Source: Phycisphaerales bacterium (lineage in GTDB: Bacteria; Planctomycetota; Phycisphaerae; Phycisphaerales; SM1A02). Taken from it: DNA of 64,000 bases. The DNA lies in the NCBI GenBank assembly GCA_009691705.1, contig SIAR01000006.1, positions 19,254-83,253 of the forward strand, in the 5' to 3' direction. The first letter of the stretch is position 1, and each line of letters opens with the position of its first letter. Both the position numbers and the translations under genes were made by a program. Shown in pieces: positions 50,746 through 59,945 of the stretch. A model generated the notes under the pieces. It ran no database searches. It was not told where the DNA came from and saw nothing but the letters and a program-made list of their open reading frames with translations.

Positions 50746-51161
50746 GGATTCGTCGTCCGATGGTTGGCGCGCTCGCACTCGACCTGACACCGATGATCGA
50801 TGTCGTGTTCTTGTTGCTTATCTTCTTTCTCACCACAGCCCAGCTTTCGCAGATGGCATCGGCGCCAGTGACACTTCCGCAGGAGAACGGCAATGCCGAT
50901 GAACTGCTCGAGTCGAGTGGGCTGGTCGTGAATGTGACCGCCGATGGTTCGATCATCATTCTCGAAAACACGGTCGTTGCCGCAGATATTCCAGCGCTCG
51001 CGAAGGTTGCCCTCGCCCAAGATCCGACGGCGATCCCAGTGATTCGCGCCGATCGAAGCGCCGCGGCGACGCAACTCAATGCCGTGATGGATGGTCTGCG
51101 CACCGGCGGATTTCGAAACGTGCGGGTCGCAACCATTCGCAGCAGCGGGGCAGCGAAATGA
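50742..51161 (+). CDS. ExbD/TolR family protein, first copy
   Basis: 139 residues. A short cytoplasmic start, then the single membrane helix LDLTPMIDVVFLLLIFFLTTAQL with the essential Asp of the proton path, and a periplasmic domain (VVNVTADGSIIILENTVVAADIPAL) that ends RNVRVATIRSSGAAK. Classical ExbD signature. Overlaps exbB and the second exbD by 4 bp each. Confidence 0.93.
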   Translation: MRIRRPMVGALALDLTPMIDVVFLLLIFFLTTAQLSQMASAPVTLPQENGNADELLESSGLVVNVTADGSIIILENTVVAADIPALAKVALAQDPTAIPVIRADRSAAATQLNAVMDGLRTGGFRNVRVATIRSSGAAK

Positions 51162-51577
51162 AGATAGGAGTGCGTTCGCGCCGCGCGGCACATGGTCCCA
51201 TCAACTTGGGGATGACAAGCATGATTGATGCGACGTTTCTCTTGCTTTCGTACTTCATCTTTACGACGGCAGTGGGCGAGCAAGAATCGCAACTCGTCGC
51301 GCAAGTCGCCGAAGCCAGCGTGGGAATCGGTGTCGCAGCATTGAGTCCGCAGATTATCGATGTGGATGCAGACGCACGCGGGGCGGTCTTTCGAATCGGC
51401 GCGCGTGAGCTGCGCACCCGCGAAGACCTCGCTGGATTGCTGCGTCAATTGCCCCACGAGATCGGCGTGGTCGTGCGAGTTCATGATGGACCCGATGTCG
51501 CGGCGGTCGCAGCGGCGATGCAGGCGGCGCAGGACGCGGGTTTTACTGAGGTGTCCTATGTGTCTGCGTCGCGCTGA
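51158..51577 (+). CDS. ExbD/TolR family protein, second copy
   Basis: 139 residues, the same length as the first copy but clearly diverged. The helix is INLGMTSMIDATFLLLSYFIFTTAV, keeping the essential Asp; the periplasmic domain has IIDVDADARGAVFRIGARELRTREDLAGLL. Two different ExbD subunits behind one ExbB suggest a heterodimeric stator. Its 3' end overlaps the start of the giant exported protein by 20 bp. Confidence 0.9.
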   Translation: MKIGVRSRRAAHGPINLGMTSMIDATFLLLSYFIFTTAVGEQESQLVAQVAEASVGIGVAALSPQIIDVDADARGAVFRIGARELRTREDLAGLLRQLPHEIGVVVRVHDGPDVAAVAAAMQAAQDAGFTEVSYVSASR

Positions 51578-54239
51578 CCAGTGCAACATCGGGCGGATCG
51601 TTGCGGTGACGCTGGCGCTTTCCTGTGTCTGCCCCGCTGTCGCGGCGGTCGCCACCCATGTGGTCAGCGCAGACGACACCACAGAGTCGGACGAATTGCA
51701 AGCGCTCACAGAGTGGCTCACGCAAGCGGGGCTCGCTGACTTGCTCGCCGTCGTGCTTGCCGAACATCTCGGCAAGTCGCCCACGACTGCGCCGATGATC
51801 GTCTCGCGACTCGCCGATGCCTATGTGCGACTGCTCAATCAGGCAACCGATGAAGATCGCGTCCTCGATCTGCGCGTGCGCATCCTCAAGTTTCTCTCTG
51901 CCGACCGAGCCGGGGCTGACGCGGTGCTGCGGCTCGCCCTGGCACGCGCCGAGTATCGAATCGCGTTGAAGGACATCGAACGCTTGGGACGGGGTGAGGG
52001 CGATCCTGAGATCGAACGGCGGGTGACCGCGGCGCTTGGGCGCACGATCGAACCGCTCGCGCAACTTGATCTCATGCTTGCTGCCCGGGTCGAAGCGAGT
52101 CAACGCCGCGCTGGAGGCGCAGAAGAACAGGATCGTGTTGCATCGTTGCTAGAAGCTGACGAGGGGGCGCAGCAGAGACTGCAAGCGCAGTTCTTGCGAG
52201 CCTGGTGTCACTACTGGGCGCTGTGGATGAGTCGGCTAACAACTGGGAACAATGGCACTCCTTCGCCGCAGTGGTTGCGCGAAGGAGAAAAGGTCACGCA
52301 AGAATGGTCGATGCTGCTCGAAACTGGAAAACCCTTTCCAGAGCCCAGCGATACATCGGTCGATTTGCGCGGCGAGGAGTACTACGCGCAGTCGATCCTC
52401 GGCATGGCGCTCACCAAGGCACTTGTCGCCGGGATGGCAAACGCGCAGCCGTGGTTCGCCCTGCTCGAAGGTTCAGCAGTCTGGGGTGGTCTCTCGAATC
52501 TTGCGCCGTGGCGATTGCAGGCTTTCATAGACGCACGCGAGTACGACGCTGCCACCCGGTTGACGCAATCAGATGCGCAGTCGTTGTCGTGCGCGCAGGT
52601 CATCGGTGCGGCAACGCGTGCGTTCGCTCAATCGAAAGGTGGTGCAGAGTCGCTGGCGCTCGCGCAGAGTGCGATCGAATTCGCGGCTGCGGCGGGTGAA
52701 CTTCTGGCGGTTCGAGCAATCACCGCCAAGATCCCGGCACTCGCCCATGGGGATGGATTTGCGCCGGCACTTGCGCGGGGAGTCGAGGCATATGAGTTGG
52801 GACGGGCCGCCGCCGATGGGCAGCGCAAGAAGCCGCACTTCGAGCGGGCGGTACGCGAACTTGTGCAAGCAGTTTCGCTCGCTCCTGCAAATGCTAGGAC
52901 CGCATCAGCAGTGGAAGAATTGCTGGCCTGGGCGCGTATGGGAACGGGCGAACTCTGCGATGCATCGGCGGCGTTTGCCAGTGCATCGGCGCAACTCAGT
53001 GGCAGTCGCGCTGAACGGCTCTTGTGGATGGCCGCCCAAAGTGCGTCGCAAGGCGCATGCGTTGACGAGCAGGGGGTTGCACGGGGGCGCGCCTTCGCGT
53101 TGGCGCGTGAATATCTGCGCTCTTTTCCAGATGGCGATCACGCCTCCGATGCCGCCGCATCGCTCGCGAGCGATCCCGCGGCTCAGTACGACGATGTACT
53201 GGTCGAGCGACTGTTGCGCCGTGCCGCTGCCCAGACGGCGATCGGCAGCGCGCGCGAGGCGGCTGCGCTCTTGCTCTACCGACGGTTTCGAGCAGCCCAA
53301 GGTAAGGACCGCGCATTCGAGGCGCAGCGACTTCTGACACTGGCTCCGAGTGCGCCATCGAAGTGGGATGCCGATGCGATTGACATCGTGCTTCGACAAC
53401 AACTCGAAGCTGCGCTCGATGGGTCGGTGCAAGACTCTACCGCTGCCGAAGCGCTTCTAAACCTCGTCGCGTCGCGCTATCCCATCGGAAGTGAGCCGTT
53501 GGAGTTTCGTTCGGAATTCGCAGTGCGAAGGCTTGCGCTTGCGATTGCGCTTGATGATCCGACGCGGGCGCTCGAAGCGATCGGCGTCGCGCGCGCCACG
53601 AGCGATGCGACGTGGCGTCCCGTTGCGGAGGCGCTCTTTGTGCGCGCGATGGAGCGGATGCTCGCCCGCAACACGGTGCCCCCCGAGCGCATCGTGGCAG
53701 GCATGATGGCGCTTGTTGAGTCGCGTCGCGTGCTTCTTGACACGGCACGTCGCAGCGGAGATTCAAAGCGCGCCGACGCGGCGAATCTCGATCTGGGTCG
53801 AGATCTGCTCGGAGCCGCCCAAGTACTGCGCGTATGCGGTGATGCGGTCTCAGCGAGTGCGCGCGAGGGAGAGGCGCAAGAACTCGCAACGCAAGCGCTA
53901 GCGATTGCGCGTGATGTGCTCGATCACCGGCCCGACGATGCACAGGCCTTCGCGTTGATGGCAGATGCGGGCATGGCGTGTAGCGACTACGACGCTGCGT
54001 TCGAGGCACTTTCGCGGCTCGTGGGAGGATTGCCATCGCGATCCGATGCCTGGTTCGAGCGCAAAGCAGACTTGTGCGAGGTTCTCGCCAAGAGCAATCC
54101 CGAACAGGCCAAGAAAGTGCTCGCCCAGCATGTCGTGTTGATTCCAAACTGTGGTCCAGGGCTCGGCGGTGAACGACTGCGGGCGCTTGCGTTGCGGCTT
54201 GGTGTCACTGCGCCTCCCGCGCCGAAGGTGGCGCCGTGA
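51558..54239 (+). CDS. Large exported repeat-rich protein of the vWA-ExbBD cluster
   Basis: 893 residues from ATG 51558 (MCLRRADQCNIGRIVAVTLAL); a frame open to 51360 lies inside exbD. The N-terminal segment with ALSCVCPAVAAVA acts as a signal peptide. The rest is almost wholly helical and Ala/Arg/Glu-rich, with repeat-like units (ALAMADAGMACSDYDAAFEALSRLV style, seen as FALMADAGMACSDYDAAFEAL) typical of TPR or similar solenoids. It is a likely periplasmic scaffold driven by the ExbBD motor. No enzyme motif is visible. Overlaps the next gene by 4 bp. Confidence 0.72.
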   Translation: MCLRRADQCNIGRIVAVTLALSCVCPAVAAVATHVVSADDTTESDELQALTEWLTQAGLADLLAVVLAEHLGKSPTTAPMIVSRLADAYVRLLNQATDEDRVLDLRVRILKFLSADRAGADAVLRLALARAEYRIALKDIERLGRGEGDPEIERRVTAALGRTIEPLAQLDLMLAARVEASQRRAGGAEEQDRVASLLEADEGAQQRLQAQFLRAWCHYWALWMSRLTTGNNGTPSPQWLREGEKVTQEWSMLLETGKPFPEPSDTSVDLRGEEYYAQSILGMALTKALVAGMANAQPWFALLEGSAVWGGLSNLAPWRLQAFIDAREYDAATRLTQSDAQSLSCAQVIGAATRAFAQSKGGAESLALAQSAIEFAAAAGELLAVRAITAKIPALAHGDGFAPALARGVEAYELGRAAADGQRKKPHFERAVRELVQAVSLAPANARTASAVEELLAWARMGTGELCDASAAFASASAQLSGSRAERLLWMAAQSASQGACVDEQGVARGRAFALAREYLRSFPDGDHASDAAASLASDPAAQYDDVLVERLLRRAAAQTAIGSAREAAALLLYRRFRAAQGKDRAFEAQRLLTLAPSAPSKWDADAIDIVLRQQLEAALDGSVQDSTAAEALLNLVASRYPIGSEPLEFRSEFAVRRLALAIALDDPTRALEAIGVARATSDATWRPVAEALFVRAMERMLARNTVPPERIVAGMMALVESRRVLLDTARRSGDSKRADAANLDLGRDLLGAAQVLRVCGDAVSASAREGEAQELATQALAIARDVLDHRPDDAQAFALMADAGMACSDYDAAFEALSRLVGGLPSRSDAWFERKADLCEVLAKSNPEQAKKVLAQHVVLIPNCGPGLGGERLRALALRLGVTAPPAPKVAP

Positions 54240-56836
54240 GCGCTGCGCACGAGCGATTCTCGTTGGGGGCGCGCGCACTTCTTGGACTCGCGCCAAATGT
54301 GGATGATGCAACATTCATCGGCGCACCCAGTGGATCATCGCGCGAGGCGATCATCGCCGCGGCACGGGTGAGGCTCACGCAACTCGCCCGCGATACGACC
54401 ATCGCCCAAGAAGTTCGTGAGGCTGCTCGCATCGAGATCCGAGATGCGGCGCGGCGCCTCGTGGCGGAAGCGTTGGCGGCTGCTGAGGAGCGCGCGTGGC
54501 GCACCGCAGAACCATCCGCTGGCGAGCGGTCAGAGCGCATCATCTTCGACTCGCTGGCGACGGCGATCTTCATGCGGCGCGATCCCCGTCGGGCTCGGAT
54601 GTTCTTTGCGCGAATGGTCACCCAGTCTGCTGACGACGGGTCGACGGGGCATCAGAGTTCGTCGACCGTTTCTCGCGGTGGCGGCGTAGATGATGGCAAC
54701 TTCGAACTCGAGTTTGACATCACGGGCGAGCGCACCCAGCGCGTGCCCTGGGTTCTTGGACTCTTCGTTGTTCTCTCGGTGCTGCTCTTGATCGCGGAGA
54801 TCGCCTACTTGCGCGGCATTGCCGATCTGCCAAGCGATGCGGCTGCACCAAAGGAAACGGCGGACGCGGTTGCGCCAGCCGATCCAGTCACCATTCGAGA
54901 AAGGATCGATGCTGGCATTCCCAAGGAATTCTTATCGAAACCACCCGAGAGCAAGAGCGCGCCAGCCACCGTCGTTGCTCCGACGCCAATTCAGTCGCCG
55001 GCACCAAGCGCGAGCGTTGCGAGTGACGCGAATCGAAAGTTGCGCGACCGCTGGCAGCGGATGGCGCGCACCGCGATGGACATTCAACAAGTCGAGAGCG
55101 GCGGCAACGATGCTTCGCAGCACGACGATCCACTTGCCGCGCCTCTGCGTGAGATCATTATTCTCGAACGATTGCTTGCGCTTGATCTTGCGGCGCGGCA
55201 GTTGCTGAGCGGCAGTGATGATGAAGCTTCGTTGCTGCTCGACACGTTGCCGAGCGAGGCGACTGTCACGCTGCCCGCCCATCCATTGGTTGCATTCTCG
55301 ATTCGCCCGCAGAGCGATGGAGAACTCGAGAAGTGGTTGCACAAATCCACCGGCGCGACCGAGAGCCGAGCTTCGCGGCTGCGCATTCTTCGAGCCCGTG
55401 CCGAGGCTCCTGGACCGCGTGATGCGCGCACACTTGTGCAAGAGGCGCTGAAGGGTCCCAGCCGAACCACGCGCACAATCGCCCAGGGAGTTCTCGTCGA
55501 TCGCGGCCGCGATTCGCGCGATGTGCTTGAGGCAGTCGAAGAGCGGTTCACCGAGATTGCTAATGATCCGGCGCTCGCTGGCATGATCCGCGCCTTCAGT
55601 GGAGTCGATCCTGATGGCGTTGAAGGAGCTGCCGCAGCACGGGCCGCGATCCTCGACCGCATTCTGCAACTCAGTGGATCGCGCCAGCCCCAAATCGACC
55701 GCGCCTGCGAAGAACTAGCCGCAACTCTTCGCAGATCTGCCGCACAACTCGCCGTGACGACCTCAGCAACCGACCCCAGCGCTGTGCTACGCGCAATGGT
55801 CAAGAGCACGGGAGTGAGACTTCGTCAGAGTGTCGCTAGCAGGCGCAGTGTTGTGCAGTCCTTTGGTCAGGACGGAACAGTGCTTCTGCACGAGGAGGCG
55901 AGCGCGCTGAAGGTGCGCCGTCCTGCAGATGGATTGTTGATCGACGAAGTTGTGCAGCGCACCGCGCTGGAGCGAGCCCAAGCAACGTCGGCACTGGGAC
56001 AAGCGATCGTGAATGCGCGCGGGGCACTCGCCCTTGACGGACTGCGGCTGGCGGTGCCATCAGTGCGGGAAGCGAGCGCTGCCTTAGCACAGAAACCGAC
56101 CTCGTTCGAATGGGGCACCGCTATCGACCAAGCGCTTGTCACTGAATGGTCCGCTCGACTCGAGGCACTTTCGCCCAGCGATGCTGGTGGTTACTTCGTA
56201 CTCGGTGAGGATGTCGCTGATGCGAACCACTCGGATGCTTCGCGCGCGCTCGCAAGGCAACTCTTTGCGCTTGCGGGGGGACTGAACGCAGATGAGTACG
56301 CAGCGTCAGCGGCGCTGGCACTTGCGGCGCTTGATGACGCGAGCGGCGCGAGCGGCGGGCAGCAATGGCGTGCCGTTGCACAGCGGTTCAGCGACGCTGT
56401 TGCAGCGAACGACGCGCCCATTGCCGCGCGCGATGTTGGTTCTGCCGTGCGCGGATGTGTCATCGAGGCCATCGTGCAGTACCGCAGAGGGTTTGGACGG
56501 CGCGCCGCAGATCGGTTGAAGCAACCCCAAGTGCGGGCGCTCTTTGAAAGTGTGATGCGCGCAGTTCCGGGTGGCAGTGAAGAGTTCGATCGGCTCGCGG
56601 CGATTCACTTGCGCGGCGAAGGCACTCCGCTTGACGCTGCGACGGTCGATGCACTATTGCGCGTAGAGCAAGCGCTGCTGCAACCAACCAGCGATCGATG
56701 GGCCGTCGCACTCGCTCTTGGTGGCGACGATGCGATCGTCGACGCACCGCTTGGTAGCGCGCGTGAAATCTTCGACATCGAAACGGGACGCGATCGCTGG
56801 CAGGGCGATCGGTTCGGAGCAGCCGCGGGTCAGTGA
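54236..56836 (+). CDS. Large membrane-anchored protein of the vWA-ExbBD cluster
   Basis: 866 residues from GTG 54236. About 175 cytoplasmic residues (FSLGARALLGLAPNVDDATF, then long helices) precede one membrane helix, VPWVLGLFVVLSVLLLIAEIAYL, and some 650 periplasmic residues that are helical and Ala/Arg/Asp-rich with no recognised domain. The N-terminal part could bind cytoplasmic partners while the rest meets the exported neighbours. It is the last gene of the cluster and ends 13 bp before the convergent PLP-enzyme gene. Confidence 0.7.
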   Translation: MSAAHERFSLGARALLGLAPNVDDATFIGAPSGSSREAIIAAARVRLTQLARDTTIAQEVREAARIEIRDAARRLVAEALAAAEERAWRTAEPSAGERSERIIFDSLATAIFMRRDPRRARMFFARMVTQSADDGSTGHQSSSTVSRGGGVDDGNFELEFDITGERTQRVPWVLGLFVVLSVLLLIAEIAYLRGIADLPSDAAAPKETADAVAPADPVTIRERIDAGIPKEFLSKPPESKSAPATVVAPTPIQSPAPSASVASDANRKLRDRWQRMARTAMDIQQVESGGNDASQHDDPLAAPLREIIILERLLALDLAARQLLSGSDDEASLLLDTLPSEATVTLPAHPLVAFSIRPQSDGELEKWLHKSTGATESRASRLRILRARAEAPGPRDARTLVQEALKGPSRTTRTIAQGVLVDRGRDSRDVLEAVEERFTEIANDPALAGMIRAFSGVDPDGVEGAAAARAAILDRILQLSGSRQPQIDRACEELAATLRRSAAQLAVTTSATDPSAVLRAMVKSTGVRLRQSVASRRSVVQSFGQDGTVLLHEEASALKVRRPADGLLIDEVVQRTALERAQATSALGQAIVNARGALALDGLRLAVPSVREASAALAQKPTSFEWGTAIDQALVTEWSARLEALSPSDAGGYFVLGEDVADANHSDASRALARQLFALAGGLNADEYAASAALALAALDDASGASGGQQWRAVAQRFSDAVAANDAPIAARDVGSAVRGCVIEAIVQYRRGFGRRAADRLKQPQVRALFESVMRAVPGGSEEFDRLAAIHLRGEGTPLDAATVDALLRVEQALLQPTSDRWAVALALGGDDAIVDAPLGSAREIFDIETGRDRWQGDRFGAAAGQ

Positions 56837-56849
56837 CGGTCGCGAGCGA

Positions 56850-58052
56850 TCACCGCTCGAGGGCATGCGCGAGATCGGCGATGAGATCATCCGCATCTTC
56901 GATACCAACTGAGAGGCGCACGAGTGAATCGCTGATTCCAAGGGCGGCGCGCTGCGCATCGGGAACGCTCGCATGCGTCATGATTGCCGGATGTTCGATG
57001 AGGCTCTCGACGCCTCCGAGACTCTCAGCAAGGGCGAAAAGGTGCACGTTTTCGAGAAAGCGGCGACTCTCTTTGATGCCGCCGCGCAAGAAAATCGTGA
57101 TCATGCCGCCATAAGCCGGGGCGCCGTTCAGTTGCATCTGCCGAGTCGCAAGCGCATGCTGCGGATGGGACGCGAGCCCTGGATAGACGACCCGCTCGAC
57201 ACTTGGTTGCGCCTCAAGCCACTGCGCGATTCGCATTGCCGATTCGCAGTGGCGACGAATACGAATGGCGAGAGTCTTCGCCCCCCGCAGTGTCAAGTAC
57301 GCATCAAATGGACCCATCACACTTCCAATGGCGTTCTGCATGAAGCGCAACTTCTCGGCGAGTTCTTTGCGCGATGTCACGAGGCATCCGCCCACGACGT
57401 CACTGTGACCACCGATGTACTTCGTTGCCGAGTGCATCACGATGTCAATGTCGCGTTCGAGGGGTCGCTGCAGAATCGGCGATGCGAAGGTGTTGTCGAC
57501 GACTGTGATTGCGCCCACCGCCCGACCAACCCGCGCCACGGCATCAATGTCGACAATCTTGAGGGTTGGATTCGTTGGCGTTTCAGCCCAAATCATGCGG
57601 GGCTTGCACTCGCTGGCAGTTCGCGCGAGCGCATTGGCATCGCTCATGTCCGTGAAGACGACCTTGAGACCCTGCGTGCGTGAGCGCACCCGTTGCAGTA
57701 AGCGGTTCGTGCCTCCATAGACATCGTCCATGCAGAGGATGGTCGATCCCGCATCAAGAAGTTCGAGGCACGTCGCCGTTGCGGCGAGTCCACTCGCGAA
57801 CGCGAAACCACCTTGGGTGCGGTCGTCTGATTCACTGAGCCCAGTTGATTCAAGATTCGCGATACAACGCTCGAATGCAAATCGTGTGACGTTGTGGCTG
57901 CGCGAATACTCAAACCCCTTGTGCACACCGGGGGATTCCTGAATGAAAGTCGACGACGTATAGATCGGCGGCATCACCGCGCCAGTTGTTGGATCAGGAC
58001 GCTGTCCACCGTGAATACAACGACTCTCGAGATGCAGGGGCTTGGTGCTCAT
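56850..58052 (-). CDS. Cys/Met metabolism PLP-dependent enzyme (cystathionine gamma-synthase/lyase family)
   Basis: 400 residues. MSTKPLHLESRCIHGGQRPDPTTGAVMPPIYTSSTF and YSRSHNVTRFAFE are the usual start of the family; the PLP lysine is in MHSATKYIGGHSDVVGGC, and the end SLGGVESLIEHPAIMTHASVP and LVRLSVGIEDADDLIADL are typical. The family includes MetB, MetC and cystathionine gamma-lyase; sequence alone does not settle which reaction it performs. Cytoplasmic. It stands alone after ssb, separated by a hairpin. Confidence 0.93.
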   Translation of the reverse strand: MSTKPLHLESRCIHGGQRPDPTTGAVMPPIYTSSTFIQESPGVHKGFEYSRSHNVTRFAFERCIANLESTGLSESDDRTQGGFAFASGLAATATCLELLDAGSTILCMDDVYGGTNRLLQRVRSRTQGLKVVFTDMSDANALARTASECKPRMIWAETPTNPTLKIVDIDAVARVGRAVGAITVVDNTFASPILQRPLERDIDIVMHSATKYIGGHSDVVGGCLVTSRKELAEKLRFMQNAIGSVMGPFDAYLTLRGAKTLAIRIRRHCESAMRIAQWLEAQPSVERVVYPGLASHPQHALATRQMQLNGAPAYGGMITIFLRGGIKESRRFLENVHLFALAESLGGVESLIEHPAIMTHASVPDAQRAALGISDSLVRLSVGIEDADDLIADLAHALER

Positions 58053-58099
58053 GATGGCACCAAGCGTAGCGACACAAGACCGCGTAGCGAATCAAGACT

Positions 58100-58140
58100 C
58101 ACGCCGAGCCGGGCGCGCTAAGGCAACCCCGCCCGGCGTG
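58100..58140 (-). terminator. GC-rich hairpin downstream of ssb
   Basis: CACGCC at 58100-58105 and GGGCG at 58111-58115 pair with CGCCCGGCGTG at 58130-58140, leaving a 5-base bulge. It lies between the ssb stop and the start of the PLP-enzyme gene on the same strand. Only a weak T-rich stretch follows on the minus strand, so termination is plausible but not certain. Confidence 0.4.
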
Positions 58141-58156
58141 AACGCGCAGTCATTGC

Positions 58157-58642
58157 TCAGAACGGAATGTCTTCGTCTGGAGTTGGAACGTGCGACTCGT
58201 TTCCAGACGATCCACCGCCTGATGATCCAGATGATCCTGATGATCCTGATGATCCAGCCGATTCGTGCTGCGACGAACTTTGTCCCCGGCTCGGTGCACC
58301 ATCGCCACCACCAGGTCCTCCGATGAACTGAAAGTTCTCGACGACCACCCGCATCTTCGAGCGTTTCTGCCCATCCTTGTCGGTCCATTGATCGAGCTTG
58401 AGCCGACCTTCGATAAAGACTGGGCGCCCCTTGACGAGGTACTGCTTCATGACTTCGGCAGTGCGTCCCCATGCTTCACAGTCGACGAATGTCGTCTCTT
58501 CGCGATCCTCACCCTCCTTGGTTCGGTAGCGTCGATTGACTGCAAGACCGATCTCTGCAACCGCTTGATTTCCAGCGATGTGCTTGAGTTCGATGTCCCG
58601 CGTGAGATTGCCCATCAGTAAAACTTTGTTGTAACTCGCCAT
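58157..58642 (-). CDS. ssb: Single-stranded DNA-binding protein
   Basis: 161 residues from ATG 58642 (MASYNKVLLMGNLTRDIELK), with AGGAGG 10 bases upstream. The OB fold includes EIGLAVNRRYRTKEGEDREETTFVDCEAWGRTAEVM and VFIEGRLKLDQW. The linker is Gly/Ser-rich with five or six SGS repeats, and the acidic tip DEDIPF is the protein-docking tail. It protects ssDNA in replication and repair. rpsF lies upstream on the same strand, but a terminator at 58747-58778 separates them. Confidence 0.97.
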   Translation of the reverse strand: MASYNKVLLMGNLTRDIELKHIAGNQAVAEIGLAVNRRYRTKEGEDREETTFVDCEAWGRTAEVMKQYLVKGRPVFIEGRLKLDQWTDKDGQKRSKMRVVVENFQFIGGPGGGDGAPSRGQSSSQHESAGSSGSSGSSGSSGGGSSGNESHVPTPDEDIPF

Positions 58643-58746
58643 AGTTGTGGCCTCCTGCACCCGATCCTAGCGGGTGGTTCTGCGATCCATCGAAAATGCC
58701 CCCTTTTTCTTTTTGCCCTGCAATCATGCGTAAATGCAATGAAAAG

Positions 58747-58778
58747 CCCCGCGCCATCCAGTGAAAGATGGGGCGGGG
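58747..58778 (-). terminator. Rho-independent terminator of rpsF
   Basis: Stem CCCCGC / GCGGGG with an inner CCATC / GATGG (one mismatched pair between them) and an 8-base loop; on the minus strand the stem is followed by CTTTTCATT. It lies 44 bp after the rpsF stop and 105 bp before the ssb start, so it should end the glmU-prs-rplY-pth-rpsF transcript and leave ssb with its own promoter. Confidence 0.85.
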
Positions 58779-58821
58779 TGTTGTGTCGAAACAGGTCGGT
58801 TCACAGCGAGTCGCGCTGAAC

Positions 58822-59256
58822 TTACTCAGCGTGTGGAGGAGCGATCTCGCCTTCACCATCTGCAGCATCTGCAGTCTGGCGGCGAAGCTTGGCTTCGACC
58901 ACGAGGCGCGCTTGTCCTTCGGCATCTTGCATCTGCTCGAGTGAGAGATGGTCGGCGCGAACGAGCAGTGCGCGCAGCATGCGTTCCGAGAGGTTGCAAT
59001 CGCGTTCGATCGAAGCGACCGCTGAAGTTGGCGCGTTGAAGTACGCCAAGAAATAAACGCCGCGCTTGTTGCCCTTGATGTCGAAGGCGAGTCGTCGCTC
59101 GTCCCACTTCACGAGGCTGACGATATCTCCGCCGTGGCGGGTGATCGACTCACGCACATGATCTGACGCTGCAGCAAGATCAGAGGTGACAGATTGCGGA
59201 AAGAGAAACATGCCTTCATATTGGCGAACGGTTGATGATGCGGTCACAGTTGACAT
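58822..59256 (-). CDS. rpsF: Ribosomal protein S6
   Basis: 144 residues; usually 95-135. The ferredoxin-like fold shows VRQYEGMFLFPQSVTSDL, GDIVSLVKWDERRLAFDIKGNKRGVYFLAYFNAP and IERDCNLSERMLRALLVRAD, followed by an acidic/Ala-rich tail. S6 binds S18 on the 30S platform. CAAGGAGTTTCTAA precedes the ATG. rpsR and rplI, often nearby, are not here. Confidence 0.96.
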   Translation of the reverse strand: MSTVTASSTVRQYEGMFLFPQSVTSDLAAASDHVRESITRHGGDIVSLVKWDERRLAFDIKGNKRGVYFLAYFNAPTSAVASIERDCNLSERMLRALLVRADHLSLEQMQDAEGQARLVVEAKLRRQTADAADGEGEIAPPHAE

Positions 59257-59285
59257 TTAGAAACTCCTTGTAAGTACGAGAACAG

Positions 59286-59909
59286 TCAGTTTGAATTGCG
59301 TGGTGAATCGCCAGTCGTGGCGGCCACCTTCTTGTTGAATTGGTTCATGGTTGCCGCGAGTCCTTCGCGACACCACATTTGCACGGCACTGCACGCTTGA
59401 TCGATTCCTTCTTCAGCCAGAGGCGCTTGATCGGCGGTGAACCGTCCTAGCACGTAGTCGGCCTGAGGAATAATCCCAGGCTTGTCGATTCCGATGCGAC
59501 AACGGCTCCACTGGGGAGTTCCCAGCGCCGACAGAATGTCGGAAAGTCCGTTGTGTCCACCTGCGCCACCTTCACCACGAAATCGCAACGACCCACAGGG
59601 CAGGTCGATGTCATCCGCGATCACGAGCAGATCGCTCGTCACGTCGATTTTGAAGAAACCGATGGCTTCTGCCACTGATCGTCCAGATCGATTCATGAAT
59701 GTGGTGGGTTTGAGCAGCAAGACACGTTGATCGCCGATCTCAGCTTCCAAGGTCAATCCGTTGAACCGCGCCCGGGCGCACGCCGCTGAAGTACCTCCAG
59801 CGGACTGCACATGGCGACGGGCCAATCGGTCGATTGCCTCGAACCCGACGTTGTGTCGAGTGCGCGCATATTCGAGACCTGGATTGCCAAGACCGACGAT
59901 CAACTTCAC
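59286..59909 (-). CDS. pth: Peptidyl-tRNA hydrolase
   Basis: 207 residues with a GTG start at 59909 (read as MKLIVGLGNPGLEYARTRHN), chosen because AAAGGAGA lies 7 bases upstream. The catalytic His is in TRHNVGFEAIDRLA, the Asn in TTFMNRSGRSV and the Asp in VIADDIDLPCGSLR; GGAGGHNGLSDI is the second signature. It rescues tRNAs from dropped-off peptides. It lies between rplY and rpsF. Confidence 0.97.
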   Translation of the reverse strand: MKLIVGLGNPGLEYARTRHNVGFEAIDRLARRHVQSAGGTSAACARARFNGLTLEAEIGDQRVLLLKPTTFMNRSGRSVAEAIGFFKIDVTSDLLVIADDIDLPCGSLRFRGEGGAGGHNGLSDILSALGTPQWSRCRIGIDKPGIIPQADYVLGRFTADQAPLAEEGIDQACSAVQMWCREGLAATMNQFNKKVAATTGDSPRNSN

Positions 59910-59945
59910 TTGAATCTCCTTTGAAAGAACCAAAAGGGCGGGGGA

